Origin: Gracilaria domingensis
Taxonomy: Eukaryota > Rhodophyta > Florideophyceae > Gracilariales > Gracilariaceae
Length of the DNA: 64,000 nucleotides
Direction of reading: 5' to 3'
NCBI GenBank assembly: GCA_022539475.1
Contig: VCMS01000030.1
Span: 124,001 to 188,000, forward strand
Shown here: positions 51,057 through 61,477 of the stretch, in pieces
Numbering within the stretch: the first letter of the stretch is position 1
Layout of the letters: each line of letters starts with the position of its first letter
Program-made: the position numbers and the translations under genes
Notes under the pieces: model-generated
What the model saw: the letters and a program-made list of their open reading frames with translations, nothing else
Databases searched by the model: none
What the model was told of the DNA's origin: nothing

Positions 51057-53504
51057 CTACAAACCTAACTGACCGCGCAAAAGGTCCAACGCCATTCTGC
51101 GACGAACTGTGGGAATGTCATCTTGATTAAAGTAAATCTTAAGCCCAAGAGCAAGGCAGTCAGCTATCTTTGTTATGAACACACCGCAACTACCCCCATC
51201 TGTTTGCACCGGAATTCCTGCCAGCCGAGGCTTACAACCTCTTGGTTCCAGGTTTGGAGGCAAGACACCCACTCTTCGGATCATGTACCTATTGCATGCG
51301 GACGGCCACGTCTCAAGATCCATATCCTTTGCCACCTTTTCCCCGTGCTTGTCTTTTAACTCGTCGTAGTACCATTGTCTCAACGATGGTAATACGCCAG
51401 ACCTGTCTGGCCCCGCCATCGAGTCTAGGTACAAAAATGCACGTCTTGGCTGATCGATTGCGGCAAGCACCCAATGGTGATTACCAAGATTAACTGGGAA
51501 CAACAATAAATCTTGCTTAATCGCGTCCATTTTGTCCCGTCCAGTCCATCTTCGCACACCCGCATAGTCGTATCCTTCGGGCCCTGAAGTTAGTCTAGTA
51601 TAGAAAAATGTGTTGAATACAAAGGTTCGAGGAATCTGCTTTCGTTCTTCGTCATTAAGCTCTCTGAATATAGCATCATTCCTTACGTTGATGAGCGACA
51701 TATAGGCGTTAATGACTTCATCGTTCAACCATCTTACACCCCGAAGGCGTTTGAAGTCTTCCCCCCGCAATACAATTCGTGCCGATGGAATGAATTTGAT
51801 TTCCTTCTTTTCTTTTTGTCGATAAAGCTTTGTAACCTCTGTTTCTTCTTCGTCCGACAAAGGATCAAGAAAGGAATGTGGTGGAAGTTCTTTCAATGTT
51901 TTGGTATTTTCAAGAGTGAGGCTTTCGAACCCAAGTGTCGCAATATCGAAATCATCAGCTTCCTTGGTCCGCTTCACGTTATCTGGACCAGTTTCTCCTT
52001 CGTCAGAATCATCAATTACAATCACGTCATCGTCTTGGCGCTTCTGCGCCAGTCGCGTTGATCTTCTCCGCGTAACAGGCTCCGACTTTCGTTCGAGTGA
52101 CGAGGAATATCGTCGTGTTGCCACTTTTGACCTCGAAGGCGACTTCATCTGTGTTAAATTCGTTTCTGCTGCTTCTTGATCTTTTTCCTTTCGCACGCTT
52201 GGACTGTCGGCGACAATGTTGTCTCTGTGTTGTACTTGCGTCTGTGACTGGAATTGGGATCTTGAGAAAATGCCACCACCCCCGACTTGATTCGGTGTTT
52301 GTCGCAACCGGCTTCTATGACTTGTTGCAGAGCGCAACGATGCGAGGCGTGCTCGATGTGTGGAAGTCTTTGTTTGTGGTCTTAAGCGGCGTAATGGAGC
52401 TGGAGCGAAATTAGTCTTTTTGGCAATCGATATGCGCGGCTTTAACTTGGCGAGCGCTGTACCCTTTGAAACCTTTGACGCACTATCTGACACACTATTT
52501 TTGCCACTCGAATCTTCTCTCTCAGAGTGTGACGCCACTTTTCTACGCTTGAGAGATCGCAACGCATCCGATGTCGAGTCAGAGCCCCCTTTTTGTGTGT
52601 TCGCGACCTTAGCTTGTTCAGAACTCACACGCGATTCAGATTGCAAAGAAAATCTGGGGCGTACTCGACAAAATTTGCGAACCTCATTCTCGACTTTGAA
52701 CGAACCTTTCTCATGCGTATGGATACGTTTATGTCTTCTTGGGAGCTTAGGAGGTGAAGTTGAAGAACAGTTCACGGCAACTTGGTTCAATTCGGATCTT
52801 TCCAGGTTGTCATTCTTCTTTGGATCTGGAGCTGCTCGGTCGCCCCGATGAGTACTACCCCGCGGAGCTAAGTCTTTAGATTCAAATTGCCCACAATTTG
52901 TTAATGTTGAATGATCATCGTTAGTTTTCGAGCGCTCGTCCGAGGCCTCCTTGTTATTAATTTGTGATTGCTGTACACTGTCTCCTGCTTGGACGGCAGC
53001 ATGATGACAGCTTTGGAACCTATGACCGTTGCAGGTGCGTGGGTCTGAAGAAGTGTGCAGTTTTTCACTCATGTACGGTGCGGCGCTCGATTCGGAGCTC
53101 GAGCATCGTTTGGGTTGAAATGTTCTTGGGCTTCCCGCATAATTTGAAGCAGTCTCCTCGGCTTTTCCCTTGATGTCGTTTTTGACATCATTGTTCCAAT
53201 CGCTCTGAAGAGAATGTTTCGCTGGTTGCAAAGATGCTGGGACGCAGTTAATGAGCGCAATTTTCGGGGGAGATAGCAAGGTTTGCTTTGGGTGAGGATG
53301 CGATGATTTAGTGAGTGTGGTTAGAATACCCATGCTCAAGTCTGTCCGATGTCTCACAGGAGACTCGGGAGCACTAGATCGTCCGTCATTTTTCGCTTTC
53401 CTCGGACAAGGTTTGTGATGCAAAGAAGGGCCAGCATACGGGAACTGAACAGAGCGGACAACATTATGCGCCTCAAGGGCTTCTCTGGACGTCGAGAATA
53501 CCAT
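51057..53504 (-). CDS. ULP1: Ulp1/SENP-type SUMO protease
   Basis: Cysteine peptidase of family C48 that matures SUMO and removes it from targets in the nucleus. 815 residues. The first ~500 are Ser/Arg/Lys-rich and disordered, with a SUMO-interacting motif DDVIVIDDSDEGE at about 500. The catalytic domain fills about 590-815: LRGVRWLNDEVINAYMSLI (SUMO-contact helix), NHHWVLAAID with H677, YLDSM with D694, and PVQTDGGSCGVF with Q767 and nucleophile C773. All catalytic residues are present. The start is the first ATG in a long frame; no targeting signal is obvious. Ulp1 versus SENP subgroup needs a tree. Confidence 0.92.
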   Translation of the reverse strand: MVFSTSREALEAHNVVRSVQFPYAGPSLHHKPCPRKAKNDGRSSAPESPVRHRTDLSMGILTTLTKSSHPHPKQTLLSPPKIALINCVPASLQPAKHSLQSDWNNDVKNDIKGKAEETASNYAGSPRTFQPKRCSSSESSAAPYMSEKLHTSSDPRTCNGHRFQSCHHAAVQAGDSVQQSQINNKEASDERSKTNDDHSTLTNCGQFESKDLAPRGSTHRGDRAAPDPKKNDNLERSELNQVAVNCSSTSPPKLPRRHKRIHTHEKGSFKVENEVRKFCRVRPRFSLQSESRVSSEQAKVANTQKGGSDSTSDALRSLKRRKVASHSEREDSSGKNSVSDSASKVSKGTALAKLKPRISIAKKTNFAPAPLRRLRPQTKTSTHRARLASLRSATSHRSRLRQTPNQVGGGGIFSRSQFQSQTQVQHRDNIVADSPSVRKEKDQEAAETNLTQMKSPSRSKVATRRYSSSLERKSEPVTRRRSTRLAQKRQDDDVIVIDDSDEGETGPDNVKRTKEADDFDIATLGFESLTLENTKTLKELPPHSFLDPLSDEEETEVTKLYRQKEKKEIKFIPSARIVLRGEDFKRLRGVRWLNDEVINAYMSLINVRNDAIFRELNDEERKQIPRTFVFNTFFYTRLTSGPEGYDYAGVRRWTGRDKMDAIKQDLLLFPVNLGNHHWVLAAIDQPRRAFLYLDSMAGPDRSGVLPSLRQWYYDELKDKHGEKVAKDMDLETWPSACNRYMIRRVGVLPPNLEPRGCKPRLAGIPVQTDGGSCGVFITKIADCLALGLKIYFNQDDIPTVRRRMALDLLRGQLGL

Positions 53505-54354
53505 GCTTGCGATAGAAAAACAATAGGAAACGTCGCGTCGTTGCGGAACAAGTCATCCCACGAATTTCACTTGGGTGGTTCTGAGCTTGGAATTGCTCTG
53601 ATTCAGAGTGGCGTCGATAAGAAATAAGAGCTCGAAGGCATTTGGGTGGTTTGTGGACATAAAATAGTGAATGAGAGGACAGACTTTCTGTGGTTGAACC
53701 TCGCAGAAGAACGGGCTGCGACGAAGAGGAGTTAATGATGAATGGCACCGCAACTGCAATGCAGAGGAAGTGAGTTTGGGGCTCGTCAGACTGCACGAGA
53801 AGTGCGCTGCCGAAGACTTCGATGTTTATCTACAAGATTCAGCAGCCGCAGGGAGTCGCCTTTTACCGCGGGCGACCAGGGGCGAACAGTTCGTGAAATG
53901 GTTTGAAAAGCATTTCGAATTTTCAGAGCTCCTTTTGATGTGCTCTTCGATGGAATCCACATCCACGCGCAAGTGATATGATACTACCGCCGCGACCCGA
54001 ATGGACCACAATTGCATCATTTTTTTTGTGTTTTCCTGTCTCAAGTACAAATCTACAAGACAAACTGTGATGATCCGATGCGCTCCTCTTGACTGCTGAA
54101 GTCTAACAGACCTGTGTTGATGCATCAAGACGAAAACCGTTGGAGCCGCAGCGACAATCTTTCTCATTCCGCATAGAAGAATTAATCTGTGGATACTAAA
54201 GCCGTTAGCAGCTGGATTGACCTCGACGCATTTTGCGAAATCACATTCTCGTAAGTGCAACCCCTTGCTGACAACTGCATCGTGGAACGAACACTCTTAT
54301 ATCCCACTTTCAGATTAAAACGTTATCATATCTCGTCTTTTGCAGACCTGCACA
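53505..54354. promoter_or_regulatory. Divergent region ULP1/uS19m, possible 5' UTR intron
   Basis: About 850 bases holding the upstream regions of both genes. Near the uS19 start a GTAAGT donor (54251) and a TCTTTTGCAG acceptor (ending 54345) could form a 95-nt intron in its 5' UTR. Nothing else recognised. Confidence 0.4.
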
Positions 54355-54624
54355 ATGCCTCGCTCCGTCTGGAAAGGTCCCTTTGCGGACGCGTTGAAGA
54401 AGCTTCCCCACATATACCGCGGTACGCGACGCAGCATGATACTCCCTGATTGGGTTGGAAAGACCATAGAAGTCCACAACGGCAGAAAGTGGCTCCCCGT
54501 GACAATAATCGAAGACATGATAGGCCATCGGCTCGGAGAGTTTGCACCCACGCGTACAAAGAGTCCACACAAGGACGCCGTACTACGAGCACGCGCGGCG
54601 AAGAAGACGCGTAAAGGTAAATAA
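54355..54624 (+). CDS. RPS19: Mitochondrial-type small-subunit ribosomal protein uS19
   Basis: uS19 sits in the head of the small ribosomal subunit. 89 residues from ATG 54355: [37 protein letters not shown], the GRKWLPVTI block and the C-terminal [20 protein letters not shown]. The [25 protein letters not shown] pattern is that of bacterial/mitochondrial uS19. Plastid rps19 is normally plastid-encoded in red algae, so a nuclear copy is most likely mitochondrial (inference). There is no long presequence, as is common for this small basic protein. A frame-open ATG at 54340 adds five residues and lies just before the putative splice acceptor. Confidence 0.88.
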   Translation: MPRSVWKGPFADALKKLPHIYRGTRRSMILPDWVGKTIEVHNGRKWLPVTIIEDMIGHRLGEFAPTRTKSPHKDAVLRARAAKKTRKGK

Positions 54625-54789
54625 GTCGGCGAGTGCTTCAAATCACTGCCTTGCTTGTATTAGTTAATTGGCTATCTGCTCTTTGTACAAACAGTCACAA
54701 TACTCTGCGAATCTAGCGCGTTGTGAGTCGCAAGTGCTCCATTGTGACACAACCTAATCTACTCTTTGTTTGTGAGCAAGTTAAGTTCC

Positions 54790-56796
54790 TCAACCCTCCG
54801 CAATCGCTTGGCACTTTGTGGGAAGCCCAGCTTCTGCAATCAGCTTCTCTAGTATGGCCACATCGCGTCTCATGCGGAAGAGCAACATCATCACAATCAT
54901 CAACAACAGGCACACTATTCCAAGCGCTATCAGTGCACCAATCCGTAGCCACTTTGTTGATTCGGAGTCCTTCACCTCTACTCTCACCGCATTGCTTATT
55001 TGTCTGTCGACGTGGGCAGATGTTGTTCCTTCTCTAAAGATGGTCTTCGCACTTTCACCAATGTCCAGCGGCGACGGCACGGGTAGAGATGCCTTCGTAG
55101 GCAATGTTTCTTTGCTCTTTGTACCGTTCCTGTCCTCCTGCCTCTTTTTTGTTTGTGACCCCCTCCGCTTCAGCGAAATATGCTCGTCCACTCTGCGGCT
55201 CGCCAAGGTATACAATCGTTGGAAAGCAACTTTAGTCTCGGACAGAGCTCCCGCTTCGATTTTGCCTCTCAGCATGGTACTCTTGACAAAGTGTACCGAT
55301 ATGCTCAGAATCATCAATGTCTTGGAGCCGTCACCCTGAGGAATTAGCTCAAAGAAAGATTCGCAAACAAAATAGTCTCCATAGAGAACATCCAGATTGT
55401 GCCCCTCCAGTTCGAATATGACCCCACCGTCTCTCGTGAACGAGTAACGCTGTTTCTCCTTCACACGAGTTTCTTTCGGACCAATTTTGTATCCCAACGG
55501 TTTCTGAAAATTCACCTCGCGCATCATGAAACCTTCCTCGTCTCTTGCCCAGTCGGTGAAAGTCACTTCCTTGTTATTGCTCGCTTCGTGGTAGTGCTTA
55601 AGCCAATCACTTACAAAAATGATGTTGAACACTTCCATGACAGAACCATTCAACAGACCTCTAGCGCGTTCCGTTTTTTTCTCAAATGTCTTTCCAAAGA
55701 CACGATCAACGACATCATGCTGAGTTCTCCAAACAAGACTGCTCTCTGAAGCGGTACATGAAGGCGGTGGCGCGGCTTGCACTGCGCATTTACCCGATCC
55801 AGAATCACTCGAGTCGGAGACGGCAAGTTGTGTTCCAAAATTAGGTGTGGTCGGAACCGACTTGGACACTGCACGTGGTGAGTGTACGTCATCGCGTGAA
55901 GTTCGCGTAGTAGACTGCAGTTCGTTGGAGTTTGACTCGTTGTCATCAAAAGACTGGTCTTCCGAGTCGCCTGCATGGGAATTGCCGATGGAATGACTTG
56001 AACCATACTCATCAGCATCAGTAGGTTCAGCAGCAGTGGGGTTGACTTCTCGCAAACGCGCCTGAATTGTTTCAAAAGCTCGCTCACGATGATTGAGGGA
56101 ACCTATCACAACCGGTTGAATGGCTTGGTCCTGAAAGTAAATCTTGATGGCATTTGCCACAAAACCGCCTCGTCGTTTCTTGACCCTCGCCATTGAAGAA
56201 AAGGGATAACATTCCTTGGTGACCTTGCCAAAAATCTTTGCGTAAAAGCAAAGCGCGGTGGTGGTGATATGGATGCGTCCTTGTAGCAGAATATGCTTCA
56301 CCAAGGCAGCTGAAAATGATGCAAGAAGCTGCTCAGAGTCGGGAAGAGAGAACTTGTGGCGAACCCATTGCGCTTGCTCTGCTGCGAGACGTTGGGCTCT
56401 CTCCTCACGCATTTGCTTTCTAGTCTTGATGACCTCGACTACAGGCTCGTTCTTGACGTGGTGGGCGTCGGGAAGGTGCTGCGGCAGAATTGGGTCGGTG
56501 GTTGTGTGGGAGATGGTGTTGTCAAGAGCGCCGTAAATGGAAGCGGCTGGGAACAAGTCCGGCTGAGCATCTTGCGACTGGTCTGCGGAGGGGACGGTCA
56601 TTGGGAAAGGCGGTTGAACGGGCGCAAGCTGCATGAGGGGACGCGGACTGCGGGAAAATTGGAGGGGAAAGGAGGAGGAGCGGATGCGGGAGCAATGGGA
56701 GAAATACGCTTTGTGTAAAGGCGGCACGTGGTGATACAGGGAAGCAATGAGCAGGAGATATAGATGGCCAACAAGGAGAAGGACGAAGAGGGCCAA
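54790..56796 (-). CDS. GRAM-VASt membrane protein, sterol-transfer (VAD1/LAM) type
   Basis: Proteins of this family bridge the ER with other membranes and move sterols. 668 residues by the first ATG; ATG at 56634 (M55) or 56601 (M66) is more likely because the upstream part reads as an odd hydrophobic N-terminus absent from the family. A GRAM domain is at about 150-250 (KHILLQGRIHITTTALCFYA, FGKVTKECYPFSSM). An acidic-Ser linker leads to the VASt domain at about 375-545 (VFGKTFEKKTERARGLLNGS, VEFT-like KEVTFTDWARDEEGF, FELEGHNLDVLYGDYFVCES). One transmembrane helix sits near 625-648 (WLRIGALIALGIVCLLLMIV), with a short tail. Domain order GRAM-VASt-TM matches VAD1/LAM/Aster proteins. Confidence 0.87.
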   Translation of the reverse strand: MALFVLLLVGHLYLLLIASLYHHVPPLHKAYFSHCSRIRSSSFPLQFSRSPRPLMQLAPVQPPFPMTVPSADQSQDAQPDLFPAASIYGALDNTISHTTTDPILPQHLPDAHHVKNEPVVEVIKTRKQMREERAQRLAAEQAQWVRHKFSLPDSEQLLASFSAALVKHILLQGRIHITTTALCFYAKIFGKVTKECYPFSSMARVKKRRGGFVANAIKIYFQDQAIQPVVIGSLNHRERAFETIQARLREVNPTAAEPTDADEYGSSHSIGNSHAGDSEDQSFDDNESNSNELQSTTRTSRDDVHSPRAVSKSVPTTPNFGTQLAVSDSSDSGSGKCAVQAAPPPSCTASESSLVWRTQHDVVDRVFGKTFEKKTERARGLLNGSVMEVFNIIFVSDWLKHYHEASNNKEVTFTDWARDEEGFMMREVNFQKPLGYKIGPKETRVKEKQRYSFTRDGGVIFELEGHNLDVLYGDYFVCESFFELIPQGDGSKTLMILSISVHFVKSTMLRGKIEAGALSETKVAFQRLYTLASRRVDEHISLKRRGSQTKKRQEDRNGTKSKETLPTKASLPVPSPLDIGESAKTIFREGTTSAHVDRQISNAVRVEVKDSESTKWLRIGALIALGIVCLLLMIVMMLLFRMRRDVAILEKLIAEAGLPTKCQAIAEG

Positions 56797-57249
56797 GCAA
56801 GCAGGGGATAGCTGTGGAGCGCGACGTGCCGGGTAGTTACAGCGCGGAGGGGAACGCCTGTTTGTAACGACGGCGCGACGGGCTGACAGCCTGCGGGCAG
56901 GCGGGCGCTGGGCGGGAGGTGGACGGCGGGGGGGAGGAAGGGGGGCCGTGGCAGTAGCCGATTTGGTACGCTGTAACTACCGTTTCGGGCGCACGGCCGG
57001 ACTGGCGCTTGTATCTTACGGTGTACGCGGGCGTGGCGAGACGTTGACGAGGCGCGCAATTTGCAACACGTTGCGCGTGCGCGCTGTGCCGCTGCCCAAC
57101 AGGTCACGCGTGTGTGGCATTGCGCCGTGCCGTTGTAAGCACTCGTTGCTGTTGTCCGCGCTCCACGTGGGATGCCGCCTCCCCTCCGGCTTATTCTCGA
57201 CTTCAACGTCTTCGTTGGTCCTGCTTGCTAAATGGGTACGAGCTTTACG
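56797..57249. other. Intergenic region, GC-rich
   Basis: About 450 bases between the start of the GRAM-VASt gene and the 3' end of the kinase gene. Contains a G-rich patch (about 56900-56945) and no supported gene. Confidence 0.5.
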
Positions 57250-59583
57250 TTAAGATACGTCGTTCCACTCGCTCACAATGTCCGGCGCGAACATGGTCTT
57301 GCTGAACGGCAGCAGCTCGTCCGTCACCTCCACCACCGCCAGCGGTCGAGTCCCGCGCTGTAGCACATTTTTCAAGCCGTCTAAGTCGTCGCGAATCTCG
57401 AAGCCGGCGCTCAGCTTCCACAGAAGCTCAACCATTTCCAGATCGTCGCCTATGGCTAAGCGCCTCCTCAAATCTCCTACCCTCACCGGGTATCGCACCG
57501 TACTTTTCCGCAGATCCACTTCCACCACCTTGTCAATGTATCGCCCGGCTGCCTTCTGCAGTTCGCCCTGCGTCAAGTCCCCTTCTGTTACCGCGTTAAT
57601 AGCCGGTGAAAGCGGAGAACTGTCACTCATCAGAAACATCACCAACGGATTTACTCTGCTTGGCGTTATATCGTTGTGTGCATGCTCAGCGTTCCATACA
57701 TTCCTTATTATCGCTGTTGTTAGGCCATCAGTATTCCTGCTTTCTGATCTGCCATGAGGCCTTTGTCCTTTCTGGTCATCAACGGACAGCAGTAAGCTCG
57801 TCACGTGAAGAAGGCTGATCTTTGTGCCGTCAATCACGTACTCAAGACCTTCTGCGATTCTTTTCATCTTTCTGAAGTCCATTTCTTCAAAATCACCAAT
57901 GTGAATGCGAGCGTGAATCCAAAACATATTGTACAAGTTCACTAGGAAGCAAATTCTCTGTTCATCGCTTTCCATTAGATTAAGAGCAGTAGTCTGCAGC
58001 TCTACCACGGAGTTGCTAAATGTTGTGAACCGCGCATCCTGTTGCAGTCCTAACATATCTATTTGTCTGTAGTCATGCAACTGTTGATGAAACCTGCAGA
58101 TATTCAATAGTTCGCTCAAGGCGTCAAATACCGTCCTCCCCGCGTCGGGAGAGAACGACGACCGACTAGTATACCTTGTATTCAACACGTTTTTATACCC
58201 AGCATCGTCCCATATCCATCGATAGAACAGGTAATCGTTTTTGAACCCATGATCTCGGCACACATGGTGGAATGTCCCAACTTCATGAATCCCTTGTGCA
58301 AGTGCCACGGCATCTTCAGTTGACCTCGACAGGTTGTCACAGATCCATTGCACCATTTCTTGTCCAATAAAGCATGTACGAAACGTTCGAAGTCTCCACT
58401 TGCGATCCTCAACCTGAATCCCTCTTTCATCGTCTCTCATTAGCTTCAAAATCTCCACAAAGTTGGGTACACGTGCGCGACCAAGAGCGTCAAATATGGA
58501 AAACGATTCTAGGTCTTCGTTATGACTATATTCTGTTCTTCGGCTTATGCTATTATTCTTGGTGAACTTTCGACTGACCTTAAGAACGGAAATCCGAACA
58601 GGAACAACAGTTGCTAGATTAAAGTTTCTCCACGACTTCCTTGACCGTTCACCGTCATCTGCAGAGTGGTACGATGCTGTTGAGGCTTTTGATGTGCTTC
58701 CTCTCAGCTGAGCACAGGACGAGTTGGGGCTCTTCATGGGTTTGTGGTTCACAACGGATCTTGGTGAGTCCACTCGGAGCCAGTCACTCTCCAAAACTTC
58801 CCGCGCTGATCGTCGACGTTTGGGTTCTTTAACCAACAGGCTTTGGATGACTTCCTTGACTTCTTTCGAAAAGTAGCGCGGAATAGAATACTTGCAGTTA
58901 ATAACTCTTTGACTTAATTCTTTAGGTGTGTTTCCTTCAAAAGGAAAGCGCCCGGCCAACAGTGAGAACAATATTACACCACAACTCCACATATCAGCCT
59001 TTTCTCCTTTGTATGGAATAGATTGTCGAATTTCAGGGCAACTGAAGTCTTCGGTACCGACGATAGTGCTACAGAGATCCGTCTTATTCTTATGAAGATC
59101 CCTGACTGAAGCAAGTCCAAAGTCGCACACCTTCATTCCTCCCGAAGATGTCAAAAGCATGTTTTCGAGCTTTAGATCTCTGTGGTATACACCCTTCGAA
59201 TGGCAGTATATCAAGGCTTCCATTAATGCTCGGAACAAAACTCGAGCCTCACCTTCCGTAAATCGCCGCCTTCGCTGCAAAGCGGAGTGCACGTCCCCAC
59301 CATCTGCGTATTCCATGACCAGGAAGACCTTGTGCTTGGATATCATGACCTCCTTACCCTTGATAATGTTTGGATGTCTTAGAGTGGTCAATAGCTCAAT
59401 CTCCTTTTTGACGCACTGCGTCATTTCATGCATGCAAAGGTCGTCCTTGTTCAAAATCTTGATTGCAACCTTCTCTCCGGTCGATTCATCGAATCCTCGC
59501 CGAACCTTTCCAAACCCACCGGCTCCTATTTCCTCTTGAAGGACATACTTACCCAGTCGCATTTGAAAGCGCTTAGAGGCCAT
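57250..59583 (-). CDS. Ser/Thr protein kinase with DEP and DUF547 domains
   Basis: 777 residues. A CAMK/AMPK-like kinase domain spans about 13-270: glycine loop GAGGFG (20-25), VAIK Lys42, Glu61, HRDLKLEN with Asp136, DFG with Asp154, and CPE in place of the usual APE. A basic linker follows, then a DEP domain at about 370-470 (RTFRTCFIGQEMVQWICDNL, HGFKNDYLFYRWIWDD), which binds membranes or GPCR-type partners, and a DUF547 domain at about 490-720 (ICFLVNLYNMFWIHARIHIG). All kinase residues needed for catalysis are there. DEP-DUF547 pairs occur in plant glutaredoxin-like proteins, but joining them to a kinase is unusual. Single exon; start is the first ATG. Confidence 0.9.
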   Translation of the reverse strand: MASKRFQMRLGKYVLQEEIGAGGFGKVRRGFDESTGEKVAIKILNKDDLCMHEMTQCVKKEIELLTTLRHPNIIKGKEVMISKHKVFLVMEYADGGDVHSALQRRRRFTEGEARVLFRALMEALIYCHSKGVYHRDLKLENMLLTSSGGMKVCDFGLASVRDLHKNKTDLCSTIVGTEDFSCPEIRQSIPYKGEKADMWSCGVILFSLLAGRFPFEGNTPKELSQRVINCKYSIPRYFSKEVKEVIQSLLVKEPKRRRSAREVLESDWLRVDSPRSVVNHKPMKSPNSSCAQLRGSTSKASTASYHSADDGERSRKSWRNFNLATVVPVRISVLKVSRKFTKNNSISRRTEYSHNEDLESFSIFDALGRARVPNFVEILKLMRDDERGIQVEDRKWRLRTFRTCFIGQEMVQWICDNLSRSTEDAVALAQGIHEVGTFHHVCRDHGFKNDYLFYRWIWDDAGYKNVLNTRYTSRSSFSPDAGRTVFDALSELLNICRFHQQLHDYRQIDMLGLQQDARFTTFSNSVVELQTTALNLMESDEQRICFLVNLYNMFWIHARIHIGDFEEMDFRKMKRIAEGLEYVIDGTKISLLHVTSLLLSVDDQKGQRPHGRSESRNTDGLTTAIIRNVWNAEHAHNDITPSRVNPLVMFLMSDSSPLSPAINAVTEGDLTQGELQKAAGRYIDKVVEVDLRKSTVRYPVRVGDLRRRLAIGDDLEMVELLWKLSAGFEIRDDLDGLKNVLQRGTRPLAVVEVTDELLPFSKTMFAPDIVSEWNDVS

Positions 59584-61477
59584 AAACGAAACCGCGAAAA
59601 TGAGAGCTAGAGTAACACCCGTGTTATCCGCAAGTTAGAATGGCTTGCGGAAAGGTGTTTCTGCTCCGAACAGCTGATGCGGGGGAAATGAATCGATAGG
59701 GAATCGGGAAGGGTAGAGCCCGGAAAAGGAAACTAGATGACAAACAGGACAGAGAGTCCGCAGCAAAACTGAATACGTAGGTTCATCGATTATGAAGCTT
59801 CACAACTTTGGTTTTTATCACAGATTTAGGCCTTACCTGTGGTAGACCGCTACCTCGATTACATCATCTTACTGCACAGGAAGGGCCTCGGACATAATTA
59901 ACATTCAGATTCGCACGTGTAGATACGTTTGAACATGCATACCAGGGGTACATCTCATCTCGGCAGCCTCGCGTGGCCTCGAGTGCAAAACTGTGAAAAG
60001 TTCTGCTACTCTTGCATGATTGTGGTGAGTTTTGCTTCCGCTTGCCAACGTTTCATTGATACATTTTACTGATGCATATAGATGGTGCCTATCTGCAAGC
60101 CTGTCTTCGACGCCTTCAGAAGCGTCCGAACCTTGGAAACTGCGGTGGCCGCAGACAAAACGTGATTGGTCGTAGAACGGCCGCATCGCCGCAAAAGTAA
60201 ATGTAGACCTCTGACCTTAGTAGAAAAACATGGAAATCGAAAAGAAAACAATGTGGAACAGGGACACGATTTCATTGGATCTGAGCCACTAATTCCAACT
60301 TTCTTGCTCTACGTGACTGTCACACTTCTAAACCTTTTGACATTTTTCTTATGTTAAATACTAACCATTAAATATAACCATTAAATACTTGTTCCTTAAA
60401 AATGCGTCTGTATCAAAAGCACCAACATATATTTCTCGTTAAAGCATTAATGTTATATAACAACTTAAAATAACACTCACCAAGGACATTCCCTACATTT
60501 TATCTATCCATATTGACAAAACAATAGATCTATTAGTTAAATATTTTACACGAATATAAACCAAATTTATTTGATCTTTATCTATTTCTAATTTCTTTTT
60601 TCTCATCACTTTTTCCTCGTTTTACCGAATATCATTTTTGGCGTAATTCTCTTTGTCACTTTGATATTATACAAGTAATATTTTTCGTACACGAGTAATA
60701 CAAACGAACAAAGAGAAATAATTTAATTAACTTCACATGTCAATCGGCCAATGAAATGATATCTGCCGCCATAAAAAGCCCCATGCGGCGTACAGTAACC
60801 AATAATGTTCTTTCTGCGGCTTTGAGGCCACTGACGGCTTCCTGCAGCCAATGAAATGTAGCATGAAACCCCACAGATCCAATCAAATCATTTTGGCTGC
60901 TTCTGCGATTTCTCTCGTACAGTAACCAATAATGTTCTTTCTGCGGCTTTAAGGCCACTGACGGCTTCCTGCAGCCAATAAAATGAATCATGAAACCCCA
61001 CAGATCCAATCAAATCATTTTGGCTGCTTCTGCAATTTTTCTTTTGCTCAAAAACACTGTGAATAAGAATTGGTTGTTGGCTCAATACTGTTGCCAGCAT
61101 GAATGTTTCTCGCCTAGACATGTATGTCTCAAACTCTTCTCAGTAGCAAAAAATTGCAAATAAATATAAGAACAGTTCTGGAACATCCTACATGCAGCTG
61201 CAGGCATCAAACAGTCTTTAACATATACGTTGAAAAGTAAACCATGACCGTTACATTAAAACGGCTATTAATTTAAAGCTTAACGGATAAATAAGCTTTG
61301 AATTTCTCGACCGTTTCTGGTGAAAGTCTTTATTATTACATTGAGAACCGTTGATGACCCGTACACTAAATATCAACCGTTCTTCGAAGGTGGATAACGT
61401 CCTTTTGCGAAAATTAAAGAGCAACAGAAACTAGTCTTCTTCCATGATAACGTCCGCCAGAAGTGTAGATAACTCTA
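59584..61477. other. Intergenic region, AT-rich, with tandem repeat
   Basis: About 1.9 kb. From 60250 the DNA turns clearly AT-rich. It holds the 127-bp tandem repeat listed separately and a GACA-NNNN-TGTC motif at 61116-61129. No gene supported. Confidence 0.55.
60791..61040. repeat. Tandem 127-bp repeat with CCAAT motifs, two copies
   Basis: Copy 1 begins at 60791 and copy 2 at 60918, both with TACAGTAACCAATAATGTTC, and they differ at only a few positions. Each contains CCAAT three times (AACCAATA, AGCCAAT, ATCCAATC) and GGCCACTGACGGCTTCCTGC. A partial third copy (GGCCAATGAAATGATATCTG) precedes at about 60746. Confidence 0.9.

Noticed and set aside
54060-54110. C/D snoRNA-like TGATGAT...CTGA
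   Set aside because: The boxes are only about 35 nt apart and no terminal stem is seen.
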